DNA of 64,000 bases. Origin: Sphingomonas nostoxanthinifaciens. Lineage in GTDB: Bacteria; Pseudomonadota; Alphaproteobacteria; Sphingomonadales; Sphingomonadaceae. Under the pieces are notes generated by a model, which was given only the letters and a program-made list of their open reading frames with translations, ran no database searches and was not told the DNA's origin. The position numbers and the translations under genes were made by a program. The stretch lies in contig NZ_CP082839.1 in NCBI RefSeq assembly GCF_019930585.1, forward strand, positions 558,001 through 622,000, in the 5' to 3' direction. Shown in pieces: positions 49,401 through 58,240 of the stretch (positions are counted from its first letter, which is position 1; each line of letters starts with the position of its first letter).

Positions 49401-49927
49401 AGCGCGGCCGGCTGCTCCATGCGCTGTTCGAACGGCTGCCCGCATTCCCTTCGGCCGAACGTGCGGCAGCGGGTCAACGCTGGCTCGAGCGATCGGCAGG
49501 CATCGCCGATGCCGCCTTGCGCGAGCGATTGGTGACGGATGCCTGCGCGATCATCGCCGAGCCGCGCTTCGCCGAACTGTTTGCGCCCGACGCGCTCGCC
49601 GAGGCGCCGATCGCGGCGGTGCTGGCGAACGGCATCGTCGTCGCCGGTACGGTCGACCGATTGCTGGTGACCGAGGATCGCGTGCTGCTGGTCGATTTCA
49701 AGACGGGGCGGCGCGTGCCGCTCGACGCCGCGGATGCGCCGACGCATCACCTTCGCCAGATGGCGGCCTATGCCGAGGCGCTGGCGGTGATCTTTCCCGG
49801 ACGCGCGATCGAGCCGGCGTTGCTCTACACCGCCGGCCCGCGGCTGATCCCGCTCGCGCCCGAGCTGCTGGCGGCGCACAAGCCCGGCTTGGGCCTCGCA
49901 GAGCAAAAGCTGGGCGCAGACGGTTGA
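46484..49927 (+). CDS. addA: Double-strand break repair helicase-nuclease AddA
   Basis: 1147 residues. UvrD-like helicase: Walker A ASAGTGKTHVLTARV at residues ~29-43, TFTKAGAAEM, HILVDEGQDTNVAQW, VGDFKQAIFGFQGTNP, and VMTVHGAKGLQAP. The C-terminal PD-(D/E)XK nuclease shows AGTVDRLLVTEDRVLLVDFKTG with the catalytic Asp and Lys, then LRQMAAYA. Start 46484 (ATGA overlap with addB) is chosen over an upstream in-frame ATG inside addB. It cuts and unwinds broken ends for RecA loading. trxA follows 54 nt later, probably in the same transcript. Confidence 0.95.
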   Translation: MSGRLSPLQRLEGHQAAASRPDAQVWLSASAGTGKTHVLTARVLRLLLNGAPPESILCLTFTKAGAAEMAERIQARLARWVRLPDVKLRKELWALDEPRNDDAVARARRLFARVLDAPGGGLRIQTIHAFCQTLLAGFPAEAGLTPGFRPLEGRAEAALARATLAELLADAERNGDLGLGRDVAVLSRRLGEQAAERYLRLCARAPDALAALGMREGIEARTRTALDVPLGDVEAAIEASCADDAFDCATLHRIVGANRTWGTKTGLEHADLGAAFLAADAPARAAMLGDLIGLARTKQGEPRSFGAKLLGCDPDHGGNCERLAEAIDRLLSLRSRAALAADLAAGLRAGQTYAAAYAVAKRAQGAVDFDDLIRLTVALLDQPGIGAWIRFKLDRRTDHILVDEGQDTNVAQWKIVDALADEFFSEDPDELSRAVRTIFSVGDFKQAIFGFQGTNPYAFARAREHFARAAEAGRRTMERLSLDRSFRSTPPVLELVDTLIARVGADRLGLLDAAEPHRSAKAHLPGMVSLWQPVSLDIAEDADDVGEEGWIDDAQRLFAQKLAEQVRDWLDAPLWLAGRERALRPEDVLVLVRKRGALASLIVARLHAEGVPVAGVDRLRLDAPLAVKDLMATIRFVLQPEDDLNLAGLLVSPLFGLDQDALYAVAFRRPGSLWSAVADDPACAEAASGLRLLLARADLTTPYRFLEEILSGARDGRRRLMRRLGPEARDPIEELLNAALTFEREATPTLQRFLDWFDRDEIEVTRDPSAPLDAVRVMTVHGAKGLQAPLVILADATGDPDMARAGTIDWPMADDDGPVPVFRPRKAELHGTLADALAAAQARERAEHWRLLYVALTRAEERLVIGGALGPRARGVAPAESWYAEVEQSMAALGAEPLADPRWGARRDHGVAAVPTTRRAAPAAVAAASTVPDWLRAPAPVEQRPPRPLAPSSLGEDDVADPPPGPAARAAAERGRLLHALFERLPAFPSAERAAAGQRWLERSAGIADAALRERLVTDACAIIAEPRFAELFAPDALAEAPIAAVLANGIVVAGTVDRLLVTEDRVLLVDFKTGRRVPLDAADAPTHHLRQMAAYAEALAVIFPGRAIEPALLYTAGPRLIPLAPELLAAHKPGLGLAEQKLGADG

Positions 49928-49981
49928 GTGCGCGCCGCGCGCTGCCTACATCCGAGGTCAGGTTTTTACGGAGATTGCGTG

Positions 49982-50302
49982 ATGGCGACCAAGAAGATCA
50001 CCGACACCTCGTGGGACAATGACGTGCTGAAGGCCGATGGGCCGGTGCTCGTCGATTTCTGGGCGGAATGGTGCGGGCCGTGCCGGATGATCGGGCCGGC
50101 GCTCGAGGAATTGTCCGACGAGCTGGGTGAGAAGGTCACCATCGTCAAGCTCAACATCGACGAGAATCCCGATGCGCCCGGCCGCTACGGCGTGCGCGGC
50201 ATCCCGACGATGATCCTGTTCAAGGACGGCGCGCCGGCAGCGACCAAGGTCGGCGCGGCGCCGAAGAGCCAGCTCAAGGGCTGGCTGGAAGGCGCGCTCT
50301 AA
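49982..50302 (+). CDS. trxA: Thioredoxin
   Basis: 106 residues, cytosolic. Active site WCGPC at residues 30-34 in [19 protein letters not shown]; conserved cis-Pro in [11 protein letters not shown]. Typical length and order for TrxA. It reduces protein disulfides. Start 49982 (MATKKITDT) is where the family begins; the frame is open further upstream but unrelated. Followed by a strong intrinsic terminator. Confidence 0.97.
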   Translation: MATKKITDTSWDNDVLKADGPVLVDFWAEWCGPCRMIGPALEELSDELGEKVTIVKLNIDENPDAPGRYGVRGIPTMILFKDGAPAATKVGAAPKSQLKGWLEGAL

Positions 50303-50330
50303 AACCCGACGGCGCGACCCAACGCACGAG

Positions 50331-50369
50331 CGGCCGGCGGTTTCCAGACCGTCGGCCGTTTTAATTTTT
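50331..50369 (+). terminator. Intrinsic terminator after trxA
   Basis: Stem CGGCCGGCGGT (50331-50341) and ACCGTCGGCCG (50348-50358), one G-T wobble, loop TTCCAG, then TTTTAATTTTT (50359-50369). The clearest terminator of the window; it ends the addB-addA-trxA unit. Confidence 0.9.
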
Positions 50370-50444
50370 GCTGTTGACAAAGCGCCAAACAGGATCGGCC
50401 CCCGGCATCGGACGTTGTGTCTGGCAGATGTCAGGGAGCGTTCG

Positions 50445-51668
50445 ATGGCCGGCCCAGCGCGTTTTGCCGCTCTTGCGCGGCTAGGATTGATGGTCGGTGG
50501 CGCGCTTGCTGCCGTGACCGTGGATGTGGCGGCGATCGGCGCGACGCCGAGCGACGTGACGCTCGCTCCTGCTGCGGCACCGGTCGAGGCGCGCTGGAAT
50601 TCCGATGCGCTCGCCAAGCTCGTCAAGGTGATCGAGCATGCCCGCGACGAGGGGCTCAACCCCCAGGATTACAATCTGGCGGCGCTGCGGCAGGCGATGT
50701 CGGGCGGCACCGGGCCGGCGCTCGATACGCTGGCGGACGCGGCGGCGCTGACGCTCGCCCACGATTATTATTTCGGCCGGGTGAGCGATCGTTCGGCGAT
50801 GGGCTGGATGATCCAGCGTCCGCAATATGAGGCGGCGCAATTGCCCGAGCGGCTCGCTGCTGCCGTGCGCGACGGCTCGATCAAGGATTTCTACAAAGCT
50901 CTGCTGCCCGCCGATGCCCGCTACGGCGCGCTCCGCGATGCGCTGGCGAGCGCGCCCGATGCGGGCGCGCGCGACCGCATCCGCGCGAACATGGAGCGGT
51001 GGCGGTGGATGCCGCGCCGGCTCGGCGACGACTATCTCTACGTCAATGTGCCGAGCTACCGGCTGCAGGTGATCGATCACGGCACGTCGCTGGCGAGCTA
51101 CGACGTCGTGGTCGGTGCCAAGGACATGCCGACGCCTCTGCTCGCGTCGCCGACCTCGTCGCTGGTGGTCAATCCCTGGTGGAACGTCCCGGCGAGCATC
51201 GTCAAGCGCTCCAACCTGCGTCCGGGCGCGGCCGGCTTCCAGTTTAAGCGCACGTCCGACGGCTGGGCGGTGCGCCAGCCGCCGGGGCCGCGCAATGCGC
51301 TCGGCCGGATCAAGTTCAACCTGATCAACGATCAGGCGATCTACCTGCACGACACGCCCGCCAAGCGCGCCTTCGGCCGCGACGAGCGCGCGCTCAGCCA
51401 CGGCTGCATCCGGGTGAAGGATATCGACCAGCTCGCCGCGCAGCTGATGCAGGATGGCGACGGCGGCGCGCGACTGGACGAGGCGCTGGCGAACACGTCG
51501 ACCGAAACGCTGCCGCTGCCGCGCACGTGGCAGGTCTATATCGTTTATTTCACGATGGACGCCGATCCCGCCGGCGGCGATCTGGTGAGCTACGGCGATC
51601 CGTATGGCTATGATGCGCGGATCATTGCGGCGCTCGATGGACGGCCGCTGGAGATCGCGTCGCGTTAG
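50445..51668 (+). CDS. L,D-transpeptidase (YcbB/ErfK family)
   Basis: 407 residues with a membrane-spanning signal at ~10-35 (LARLGLMVGGALAAVTVD). A scaffold domain (ARDEGLNPQDYNLAALRQAM) precedes the YkuD catalytic domain, whose motif is HDTPAKRAFGRD... ending SHGCIRV, with Cys321 as nucleophile. These enzymes make 3-3 cross-links in peptidoglycan or attach lipoproteins to it in the periplasm. Start 50445 is preceded by AGGGAG. A TTGACA box stands at 50374-50379 but no clear -10 could be paired with it. Its end is followed by a family B repeat. Confidence 0.92.
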   Translation: MAGPARFAALARLGLMVGGALAAVTVDVAAIGATPSDVTLAPAAAPVEARWNSDALAKLVKVIEHARDEGLNPQDYNLAALRQAMSGGTGPALDTLADAAALTLAHDYYFGRVSDRSAMGWMIQRPQYEAAQLPERLAAAVRDGSIKDFYKALLPADARYGALRDALASAPDAGARDRIRANMERWRWMPRRLGDDYLYVNVPSYRLQVIDHGTSLASYDVVVGAKDMPTPLLASPTSSLVVNPWWNVPASIVKRSNLRPGAAGFQFKRTSDGWAVRQPPGPRNALGRIKFNLINDQAIYLHDTPAKRAFGRDERALSHGCIRVKDIDQLAAQLMQDGDGGARLDEALANTSTETLPLPRTWQVYIVYFTMDADPAGGDLVSYGDPYGYDARIIAALDGRPLEIASR

Positions 51669-51690
51669 GCGCCAATCAAATTCAAATATA

Positions 51691-51776
51691 TGCCGTCACC
51701 CCAGCGTAGGCTGGGGTCTCGTGCGGCGCGCGTCGCGCCCGATAGCGGGAGATGCCAGCGTTCGCTGGCATGACGG
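51691..51776. repeat. Palindromic intergenic element, family B copy 3
   Basis: Left half CCGTCACCCCAGCGTAGGC with TGGGGTCTC; right half GGAGATGCCAGCGTTCGC with TGGCATGACGG. The core is near-complementary to that of the 2748-2830 copy, i.e. the same element inverted. Situated between the L,D-transpeptidase stop and the terminator of the small lipoprotein gene. Confidence 0.85.
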
Positions 51777-51809
51777 ATGTGGGAAGCGGCGGCGGCTCCG
51801 GCACACGTG

Positions 51810-51840
51810 AAAAGGGCCGCCCGGACGATCCGGACGGCCC
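51810..51840 (-). terminator. Intrinsic terminator of the small lipoprotein gene
   Basis: Read on the minus strand: GGGCCGTCCGG, loop ATCGT, CCGGGCGGCCC (one mismatch), then TTTT. Starts 27 nt downstream of the stop of the convergent minus-strand lipoprotein gene. Confidence 0.8.
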
Positions 51841-51866
51841 TCCAAGCACCTCTGAGAAGGCGCAGC

Positions 51867-52097
51867 TTACTCCATGTTGGAGGTGTTGCTGCCCATCATG
51901 CTGTTGTCCGCCATGTTGGTGTCCGTGGCGTTCATGTCCGTGGCCGACATGTCGTTCATGCTGCCTTCGGCGTTCATGTCAGTCATCGAGACGTTCTCGC
52001 TGACGTTCGTCGTCTCGCTCTTGCCGCAAGCCGAAACGGCCAGCGCGGCGGCCACGACCATCGCCGCAGCGCTGGTCTTCTTGATGATGTGACGCAT
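51867..52097 (-). CDS. Small Met/Asp/Asn-rich lipoprotein
   Basis: 76 residues. Lipobox LAVSAC ends a signal peptide beginning MRHIIKKTSAAAMVVA, so the mature protein begins with a lipidated Cys. The mature part is low complexity and Met-rich with short repeats (MTDMNAEGSMNDMSATDMN, DTNMADNSMMG). Met/Asp-rich small lipoproteins are sometimes metal-linked; no family is recognised. AGGGAG precedes the start, and a good terminator follows. Monocistronic. Confidence 0.82.
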   Translation of the reverse strand: MRHIIKKTSAAAMVVAAALAVSACGKSETTNVSENVSMTDMNAEGSMNDMSATDMNATDTNMADNSMMGSNTSNME

Positions 52098-52194
52098 GTT
52101 CTGACTCCCTAGTGTATGATTTGGTGGGGCTTGCTTTACCATGTCCCAAATCGGTGGTGACCTTACCACATCGCGTGAACGCCTCAAGGGCCGA

Positions 52195-52851
52195 TCACGT
52201 TTCGCCAAGTGACTGGATAAAGGTGCCGAATCCTTCGGCAAGGGCCTGATCGACATCGTTCATCGCGGCTCCGCGCGCAAGCGCGGCGAGGCTCGTGACC
52301 GGATAATCGGCGATTCCGCACGGCACGATCGCGTCGAAATGCGTCAAATCGGGCGCGACGTTGAGCGCGAAGCCGTGCAGCGTCACCCAGCGGCGTACCC
52401 TCACGCCGATCGCGCCGATCTTCGCCTCGCGCCCCTGTGCGTCGTCGACCCAGATGCCGATCCGGCCCAGCGCCTTGCGCGCGTCGACGCCGAGCGTCGC
52501 CAGCGTGCCGATCAGCCAGTCCTCCAGCCGCGCGACGTAGCAGCGCACATCGCGCCCGCGCGCGGCGAGGTCGAGCAGCACATAGCCGACGCGCTGGCCG
52601 GGGCCGTGATAGGTATAGCGGCCGCCACGGCCGCTCATGTGCACCGGGAAGCGGCCGGGCTCGATCAGTTCGTCGGAAACCGCGCTGGTGCCGGCGGTCA
52701 GCACCGGCGGATGCTCGAGCAGCCAGACGAGCTCGGGCGCGCCGTCGTCGCGGATCGCGGCGGCGCGTGCCTCCATCGCCGCCAGCGCCGCGGCATAATC
52801 GGTGAGGCCGGGCGAGACGCGCCATTCGATGCTGGAGAGCGGGGGAGCCAT
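52195..52851 (-). CDS. lipB: Octanoyltransferase LipB
   Basis: 218 residues. Transfers octanoyl from acyl carrier protein to lipoyl domains of dehydrogenases. Conserved blocks: [36 protein letters not shown] with the catalytic-site His, [15 protein letters not shown] with Lys, and the acyl-Cys in [14 protein letters not shown]. Start 52851 ([12 protein letters not shown]); a longer in-frame reading from 52887 lacks family similarity. Divergent from a membrane-protein gene. Confidence 0.95.
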   Translation of the reverse strand: MAPPLSSIEWRVSPGLTDYAAALAAMEARAAAIRDDGAPELVWLLEHPPVLTAGTSAVSDELIEPGRFPVHMSGRGGRYTYHGPGQRVGYVLLDLAARGRDVRCYVARLEDWLIGTLATLGVDARKALGRIGIWVDDAQGREAKIGAIGVRVRRWVTLHGFALNVAPDLTHFDAIVPCGIADYPVTSLAALARGAAMNDVDQALAEGFGTFIQSLGET

Positions 52852-52934
52852 GATCGCCCATGTGCGGATTGCGGCGTGACGACGCAAGCAAGCGCTCGAT
52901 TGCGTTTGGCGGCCGGCCCCGCGATAACGCGCCG

Positions 52935-53762
52935 ATGTTGCCCGTCACCTCCCGTATCTCGATCGAACAGGCTTTCCAGTGGGTCCAGCGCTTCTCCGCG
53001 CGGGAGTGGCGGCTGCTCGTGCCGGTGGCGTTCGCCTTCATCGCGCTGCCGCCTTTGCTGTTCGACGCGATCGTGCCCGATGGGGCGTGGCGCACGCTCG
53101 CGGCGGGGCCGTCGGCGGATCTGCGGCCAATGCTGGCGGCGGCGCCGTGGCTGATGCCGCTGTCGCTGCTCGCGACGCTGATCTGGGTGTTCGGCGGGCT
53201 CGTCGTCACCGCGATCGGGCTCGTGCCGCGCATCAGCGTGCAGGAAGCGATCGTGCTCGCCTTTCGCCGCCTGCCGTTGCTGGTGGTGGCGATGCTGCTG
53301 GCGGCGGTCGTCGTTATCCTGGTCGCCACGGTGGCGGCGGTGCTGATCGGCCTTGCGCGCGTCGATGTCATGGCGATGCAGGGCCTGCTGGTCGGCGTGA
53401 TCCTCGGCGCGGGCCTGTTCCTGTCGGTGCGGCTGGTGCCGCTGATGCCGTTGCTGGTGGAGCGGCAGATCGGGCCGATCGCGGCGTTGCGGCTGAGCTG
53501 GGCGCTGACGCAAGGCGCCTTCTGGCGGATCCTGCTGGCCTTGCTGCTCTATCTCGTCGGCGGCGGGATCGTCGTGCTGGCGCTCGGCACTGCGATCAGC
53601 GCGACCCTCGTCATCCTCGGCGGCGCGGCGGGATCGGCGGCTACGGGCACGTTGATCGCCGCCATTCTCATCAGCGCCGGGCGTTCGGTCATCAGCGCGG
53701 GCTTCCACCTGCTGGTGGTGTCGCTCTACCGTCAGCTCGCGGTGGCGAGCAGGGGGATCTGA
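52935..53762 (+). CDS. Multi-pass membrane protein, GPDPase-membrane-domain-like
   Basis: 275 residues with about six hydrophobic segments. The layout ([17 protein letters not shown], repeated [20 protein letters not shown], and [18 protein letters not shown]) resembles the glycerophosphodiester-phosphodiesterase membrane-domain family, but the catalytic domain is absent. The match is by general pattern only. The 3' end overlaps the convergent GNAT gene by 31 nt. Start 52935 has no strong ribosome site, so the exact start is uncertain. Confidence 0.6.
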   Translation: MLPVTSRISIEQAFQWVQRFSAREWRLLVPVAFAFIALPPLLFDAIVPDGAWRTLAAGPSADLRPMLAAAPWLMPLSLLATLIWVFGGLVVTAIGLVPRISVQEAIVLAFRRLPLLVVAMLLAAVVVILVATVAAVLIGLARVDVMAMQGLLVGVILGAGLFLSVRLVPLMPLLVERQIGPIAALRLSWALTQGAFWRILLALLLYLVGGGIVVLALGTAISATLVILGGAAGSAATGTLIAAILISAGRSVISAGFHLLVVSLYRQLAVASRGI

Positions 53763-54325
53763 GGCGCCGCATCGCGCGGCAGCACGCCGAGCAGGCGCGG
53801 GTCGGGGAAGGTCTCGACATGGCGCCGCGCCGGCACGAAGCCCTGCGCGCGGTAGAAGCCGAGCGCCGACGGATGGTCGAGCGAGCCGGTGCGCACCGAT
53901 AATTGCGTGACGCCCGCGCGCCAGCCAAGCGCCAGCGCGTGCGCCATCAGCCAGCGGCCGTGGCCGCGCCCGGTCAGCTCGGGCACCAGCGCCAGATAGG
54001 CGATCGCGCACACGTCGCTCTGGCGAAAGTCGAGCTCGAGCAGGCCGACTTCGATCCCCTGCCGGTCGAGCACGGCATGCACCGCCACCGCTGGATCGTG
54101 GATCACCGCGCACAAGGCTGCGTCGTCCAGCAGCAGGCGCGAGAACCAGAGCCACCTCTGCCCGACGCGGCGGAACAGCGCACGATAGGCGTCGGCCGTC
54201 GGCTGCCGCCAATGGACCAGTCGCAACGGCGCGGCGGGGAGCGGGCGCGGGCGGGGCCGCTCGGTCATCGCCAGCGTGGTGACGACCGTGGCGAGTTGGT
54301 CCGCGCCTACCGGGATCAGGCCCAC
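53732..54325 (-). CDS. GNAT-family N-acetyltransferase
   Basis: 197 residues. Acetyl-CoA-binding signature LVPELTGRGHGRWLMAHAL (the RGxGxA-like loop) and the C-terminal SALGFYRAQGFVP. The preceding ~70 residues hold a conserved sphingomonad segment (RALFRRVGQRWLWFSRLLL). Substrate unknown. GTG 54325 overlaps the end of hemF by 10 nt, suggesting coupled translation. The 3' end overlaps the convergent membrane-protein gene. Confidence 0.85.
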   Translation of the reverse strand: MGLIPVGADQLATVVTTLAMTERPRPRPLPAAPLRLVHWRQPTADAYRALFRRVGQRWLWFSRLLLDDAALCAVIHDPAVAVHAVLDRQGIEVGLLELDFRQSDVCAIAYLALVPELTGRGHGRWLMAHALALGWRAGVTQLSVRTGSLDHPSALGFYRAQGFVPARRHVETFPDPRLLGVLPRDAAPQIPLLATAS

Positions 54326-55161
54326 GTCGCGACGGGCGGCAGGCTCATCAGGATCGCCTCGGGATCGTGGCCGGTCTTGAGGCCGAACAACGTGCCGCGA
54401 TCGTAGACGAGGTTGAACTCGGCATAGCGCCCGCGATAGGCGAGCATCGCCGCGCGCGCCGCGTCGTCGGCAGCCATGCCCATCCGCCGCCGCACGATCC
54501 GCGGGAAGACGTCGAGGAAGGCGTCACCGACGTCGCGCACGAACGCGAAGTTGCTGGCGAAATCGCCCTCCAGATGGTCGAAGAAGATACCGCCGACGCC
54601 GCGATGGGCCTTGCGGTGCGGGATCCAGAAATAATCGTCGGCCCACGTCTTCATGCGCGGATAGTCGCCCGCGTCGGGATGCGCTTCGCATGCGGCACGC
54701 AGCGCGGTGTGAAAGTCCTCGGTATCCTCGGCATAGGGCAGAGGCGGGTTGAGATCGGCCCCCCCGCCGAACCAGCGCTTGGTCGTCACCAGGAAGCGGC
54801 AATTCATGTGCACCGCCGGCACGTGCGGATTGGCCATGTGCGCGACGAGGCTGATGCCGGTCGCGAAAAATCGTGGATCCTCCGCCGCGCCGTTAATCGT
54901 GCGCGCGAAATCGGGGGCGAAGCGGCCGGCGACGGTCGAGACGTTGACGCCGACCTTCTCGAACACGCGGCCCTTCATCAGGCCTTTCATGCCACCGCCG
55001 CCATCGGTGCCGTCGGCATCGATCCGCTGCGAGGGGGTGTAGGCGAAGCGCGCGTCGCTGCCGGCCTCGCGCTCGATTGCCTCGAACGCGGCGCAGATGC
55101 GGTCGCGCAATCCTTCGAACCAGTCGCGAGCGGCCTGCTGCTCGGCATCGAGCGCGATCAA
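54316..55161 (-). CDS. hemF: Oxygen-dependent coproporphyrinogen III oxidase
   Basis: About 281 residues. Converts coproporphyrinogen III to protoporphyrinogen IX in heme synthesis. HemF landmarks: MKGRVFEKVGVNVSTV, VPAVHMNCRFLVTT, WFGGGADLNPPLPY, HRGVGGIFFD, GRYAEFNLVYDRGTLFGL. The likely start is TTG 55161, with GAGGA seven bases upstream and with homology beginning there (IALDAEQQAARDWF); another TTG at 55212 is further out. Placement beside the bc1 operon fits a heme-demanding context. Divergent from petA. Confidence 0.92.
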   Translation of the reverse strand: MIALDAEQQAARDWFEGLRDRICAAFEAIEREAGSDARFAYTPSQRIDADGTDGGGGMKGLMKGRVFEKVGVNVSTVAGRFAPDFARTINGAAEDPRFFATGISLVAHMANPHVPAVHMNCRFLVTTKRWFGGGADLNPPLPYAEDTEDFHTALRAACEAHPDAGDYPRMKTWADDYFWIPHRKAHRGVGGIFFDHLEGDFASNFAFVRDVGDAFLDVFPRIVRRRMGMAADDAARAAMLAYRGRYAEFNLVYDRGTLFGLKTGHDPEAILMSLPPVATWA

Positions 55162-55372
55162 GATGCGGTCCTCATCGCCGCGCGCGATGCGCCGAAGCCA
55201 TCCGCAAGGCAAGTATGGCGCAGCTTGTTGAGAGCGCTTCGCAAAAGCCGAAAGGGATTGGCAAAGCCGCGACGCGGCGGCTATCAGCGAATGAACCGCC
55301 GCCCAGCGGGAGAGGTGTCGAAGCCGGGTTTAACCGGCACGGCAAGGGGTGCAACCGAAGAAGGGTTTGCGA

Positions 55373-55963
55373 ATGGCGACGTCAGATTATGCCGATCCCA
55401 ACCAGCATCCGCCGGTGATCGGCGCGTCTGAAGAGCAGGGGGCCGGGCCCCGCCGCCGCGATTTCATCAACATCGCCGCCGTCAGTTTCGCCGGCGTGGG
55501 CGCGGCGAGCGTGGTGGTGCCGCTGGTCAACCAGATGAACCCGTCCGCCGACGTGCTGGCACTCGCCTCGATCGAGGTCGACATCTCCAAGGTGGCCGAA
55601 GGATCGGGCATCAAGGTTTCGTGGCGCAAGCAGCCGGTCTTCATCCGCAGCCTGACCAAGAAGGAGATCAGCGAGGCCAACGCCGTCGCGATTTCCGATC
55701 TGCGCGATCCGCAGACCCTGGCGCAGCGCACCAAGCCCGGTCACGAGAATATCCTCGTCACGCTGGCAGTGTGTACCCACCTCGGCTGCGTGCCGCTGGG
55801 TATCACGCCGGCCGAGAGCCGCGGTGATTTCGGCGGCTACTTCTGCCCCTGCCACGGATCGCAATACGATACGGCGGCGCGCATCCGAAAGGGGCCGGCG
55901 CCGAAGAACCTCGCCGTGCCGGAATACGACTTCAAGTCGCCCTCTGTCGTCCAGATTGGTTGA
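55373..55963 (+). CDS. petA: Ubiquinol-cytochrome c reductase iron-sulfur (Rieske) subunit
   Basis: 196 residues, exported via the Tat route and anchored by one N-terminal helix (RRRDFINIAAVSFAGVGAAS). The cluster ligands are in CTHLGC and CPCHGS. First gene of the bc1 operon, which takes electrons from ubiquinol to cytochrome c. Start 55373 follows GAAGAAGGG; a longer reading from 55349 has no support. The 210-bp divergent gap from hemF holds a palindrome (GCCGG-GTTTAA-CCGGC at 55323-55338) in the leader. Confidence 0.96.
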   Translation: MATSDYADPNQHPPVIGASEEQGAGPRRRDFINIAAVSFAGVGAASVVVPLVNQMNPSADVLALASIEVDISKVAEGSGIKVSWRKQPVFIRSLTKKEISEANAVAISDLRDPQTLAQRTKPGHENILVTLAVCTHLGCVPLGITPAESRGDFGGYFCPCHGSQYDTAARIRKGPAPKNLAVPEYDFKSPSVVQIG

Positions 55964-55975
55964 GGTAAAGCCGCG

Positions 55976-57289
55976 ATGAGCTTCCCCTGGGCCGCACATT
56001 ACACGCCGAAGCATCCGCTGATGAAGTGGGTGGACGAGAAACTGCCGCTGCCGCGGCTGGTCTACAATGCGGTCGGCGCCGGCTATCCGGTGCCGCGCAA
56101 CCTGAATTATTTCTGGAATTTCGGCGTGCTGGCCGGCCTCGCGCTCGCCATCCAGATCGTCACCGGCGTCATCCTGGCGATGCATTATGCCGCCAATGCC
56201 GACGTCGCCTTCAATTCGGTCGAAGGCATCATGCGCGACGTCAATCAGGGCTGGCTGCTGCGCTACGCCCACATGAACGGCGCGAGCATGTTCTTCATCG
56301 TGGTCTACATCCACATCTTCCGCGGCCTCTATTACGGATCGTACAAGGCCCCGCGCGAGATGGTGTGGCTGCTCGGCGTCGTCATCTTCCTGCTGATGAT
56401 GGCGACCGCGTTCATGGGCTACGTTCTGCCGTGGGGGCAGATGAGCTTCTGGGGCGCGCAGGTCATCACCGGCTTCTTCTCGGCGATCCCGATCCTCGGC
56501 GATCCGATCCACACCTGGCTGCTCGGCGGCTTCGCGCCCGACAATGCCGCGCTCAACCGCTTCTTCTCGCTCCATTATCTGCTGCCGTTCGTGATCGCCG
56601 GAGTCATCATCCTGCACATCTGGGCGCTGCACATTCCGGGTTCGAACAACCCGACCGGCGTCGACGTGAAGGGGCCGCAGGATACGGTTCCGTTCCATCC
56701 TTATTACACTGCCAAGGACGGGTTCGGCGTCGGCATCTTCGCGATCGTGTTCGCGTTCCTGATGTTCTTCTACCCGAACGCGCTCGGCCATCCGGACAAT
56801 TACATCCCGGCCAACCCGCTCTCGACGCCGGCGCATATCGTGCCCGAATGGTATTTCTGGCCCTTCTACGCGATCCTGCGTGCCTTCACGGTCAACTGGC
56901 TGTGGATCCCGGCCAAGCTGTGGGGCGTGATCGCGATGTTCTCGGCGATCGCCCTGCTGTTCTTCCTGCCGTGGCTCGACAATTCGCCGGTGCGCTCGGC
57001 CAATTACCGGCCGGCCTACCGCATCGCCTTCTGGATCCTGGTGGCCGACGTGCTGCTGCTCGGTTTCATCGGCAAGAGCCCGGCGGCGGAGCCCTATGTC
57101 CGCATCGGCCAGTTCGCGGCGGCCTATTATTTCGCGCACTTCCTGCTGATCGTGCCCTGCATCGCGGCGTTTGAGAAAACGAAGCCGCTGCCGAACTCGA
57201 TCTCGGAATCGGTGCTGCACGGGGAGGAGGCGGAGGCCGCCCCCTACGGCGTCGAGCCTGGCCCGGCCGCCGCCGGCCACGCGCACTGA
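55976..57289 (+). CDS. petB: Cytochrome b of the bc1 complex
   Basis: 437 residues, eight membrane helices. Heme ligands are in [32 protein letters not shown] and [11 protein letters not shown]; Qo-site residues in [14 protein letters not shown] and [15 protein letters not shown]. It sits 12 nt after petA and is followed by petC after 24 nt. The C-terminal tail past the last helix (~30 residues, Glu/Ala/Pro-rich) is slightly longer than in mitochondrial types. Confidence 0.97.
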   Translation: MSFPWAAHYTPKHPLMKWVDEKLPLPRLVYNAVGAGYPVPRNLNYFWNFGVLAGLALAIQIVTGVILAMHYAANADVAFNSVEGIMRDVNQGWLLRYAHMNGASMFFIVVYIHIFRGLYYGSYKAPREMVWLLGVVIFLLMMATAFMGYVLPWGQMSFWGAQVITGFFSAIPILGDPIHTWLLGGFAPDNAALNRFFSLHYLLPFVIAGVIILHIWALHIPGSNNPTGVDVKGPQDTVPFHPYYTAKDGFGVGIFAIVFAFLMFFYPNALGHPDNYIPANPLSTPAHIVPEWYFWPFYAILRAFTVNWLWIPAKLWGVIAMFSAIALLFFLPWLDNSPVRSANYRPAYRIAFWILVADVLLLGFIGKSPAAEPYVRIGQFAAAYYFAHFLLIVPCIAAFEKTKPLPNSISESVLHGEEAEAAPYGVEPGPAAAGHAH

Positions 57290-57313
57290 ACCGGGCAAGG
57301 GGGAAATACAGCA

Positions 57314-58144
57314 ATGCTCGTCAAACCCATTGCCGGTCTGGTCGGACTTGGTTTCGTCTCGGCGCTCGCCGTCGCCTTCGTGATCCCGCGCGAGAAGACC
57401 GAGCCGACCGCCGCGTCGGTCTATCACAAGGGCGAGAAGGAGGTGTCCTTCTCGTTCGACGGCCCGCTCGGCCGGTATGATCGCCGGCAACTCCAGCGCG
57501 GCTTCCAAGTCTACAAGGAGGTCTGCTCGGCCTGCCACTCGATGAAATTGGTGGCGTTCCGCGATCTCGAGGAGATCGGCTTCACCAAGCCCGAGGTGAA
57601 GGCCATCGCCAAGCAATGGTCGGTCGAAGTGCCGACGATCAATCCCGACACCGGCGAGGCGACGACGCGCAAGGCGATCCCGAGCGACTATTTCCCGTCG
57701 CCCTTCGCCAACGAGGTCGCCGCGCGCGCCGCCAACAACAATGCGCTACCGCCCGACATGAGTCTGCTCGCCAAGGCGCGCGAGGGCGGCCCGCACTATA
57801 TCTATTCGCTCGTCACCGGCTATCAGCCGCAGCCGGCCGACCTGCTGAAGGCGTTCCCCGACGCGAAGACGCCGCCGAGCCTGTATTACAATCCGTATTT
57901 CGCGAACCTCAACATCGCGATGCCGCCGCCGCTCGTGGCCGACGGGCAGGTCAGCTATTCCGACGGCACCAAGGCGAACGTCGACCAGATGGCACAGGAC
58001 GTCTCCGCCTTCCTGATGTGGGCGGCAGAGCCCAAGCTGGAAAACCGCCATCGCGTCGGCACGGCGGTGCTGATCTACCTGCTGATCGCGACCGGGCTGG
58101 CCTACGGCGCCTATCGCAACATCTGGCGCGGCAAGAAGCATTGA
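57314..58144 (+). CDS. petC: Cytochrome c1 of the bc1 complex
   Basis: 276 residues. N-terminal signal (IAGLVGLGFVSALAVAFVI), heme motif CSACH at residues 71-75, distal Met ligand in the segment LNIAMPPPL, and a C-terminal membrane anchor (VLIYLLIATGLAYGAYRNI followed by WRGKKH). Mature domain in the periplasm. Last gene of petABC. The stop is followed by hairpins that could end the transcript. Confidence 0.96.
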   Translation: MLVKPIAGLVGLGFVSALAVAFVIPREKTEPTAASVYHKGEKEVSFSFDGPLGRYDRRQLQRGFQVYKEVCSACHSMKLVAFRDLEEIGFTKPEVKAIAKQWSVEVPTINPDTGEATTRKAIPSDYFPSPFANEVAARAANNNALPPDMSLLAKAREGGPHYIYSLVTGYQPQPADLLKAFPDAKTPPSLYYNPYFANLNIAMPPPLVADGQVSYSDGTKANVDQMAQDVSAFLMWAAEPKLENRHRVGTAVLIYLLIATGLAYGAYRNIWRGKKH

Positions 58145-58150
58145 TCGGGT

Positions 58151-58214
58151 GCGCCGCGCGCGATCGCGGCGCGGGCATGTTCAAGGGCGGTACAGCGGCG
58201 GCCGGCTAGCCGGC
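58151..58214 (+). terminator. Hairpins after petC
   Basis: GCGCCGCG (58151-58158) with CGCGGCGC (58165-58172), then the perfect 14-bp palindrome GCCGGCTAGCCGGC (58201-58214). No T run, so these may stabilise the 3' end or support rho-dependent ending rather than act as classic terminators. Confidence 0.4.
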
Positions 58215-58240
58215 TGCTTCCGCAAGCCCATGGAGTTCCG

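Noticed and set aside
46757..49906. 1049-codon minus-strand open frame over addA
   Set aside because: Shadow of addA; composition is biased to Arg, Gln, His and Ala with no recognisable domain.
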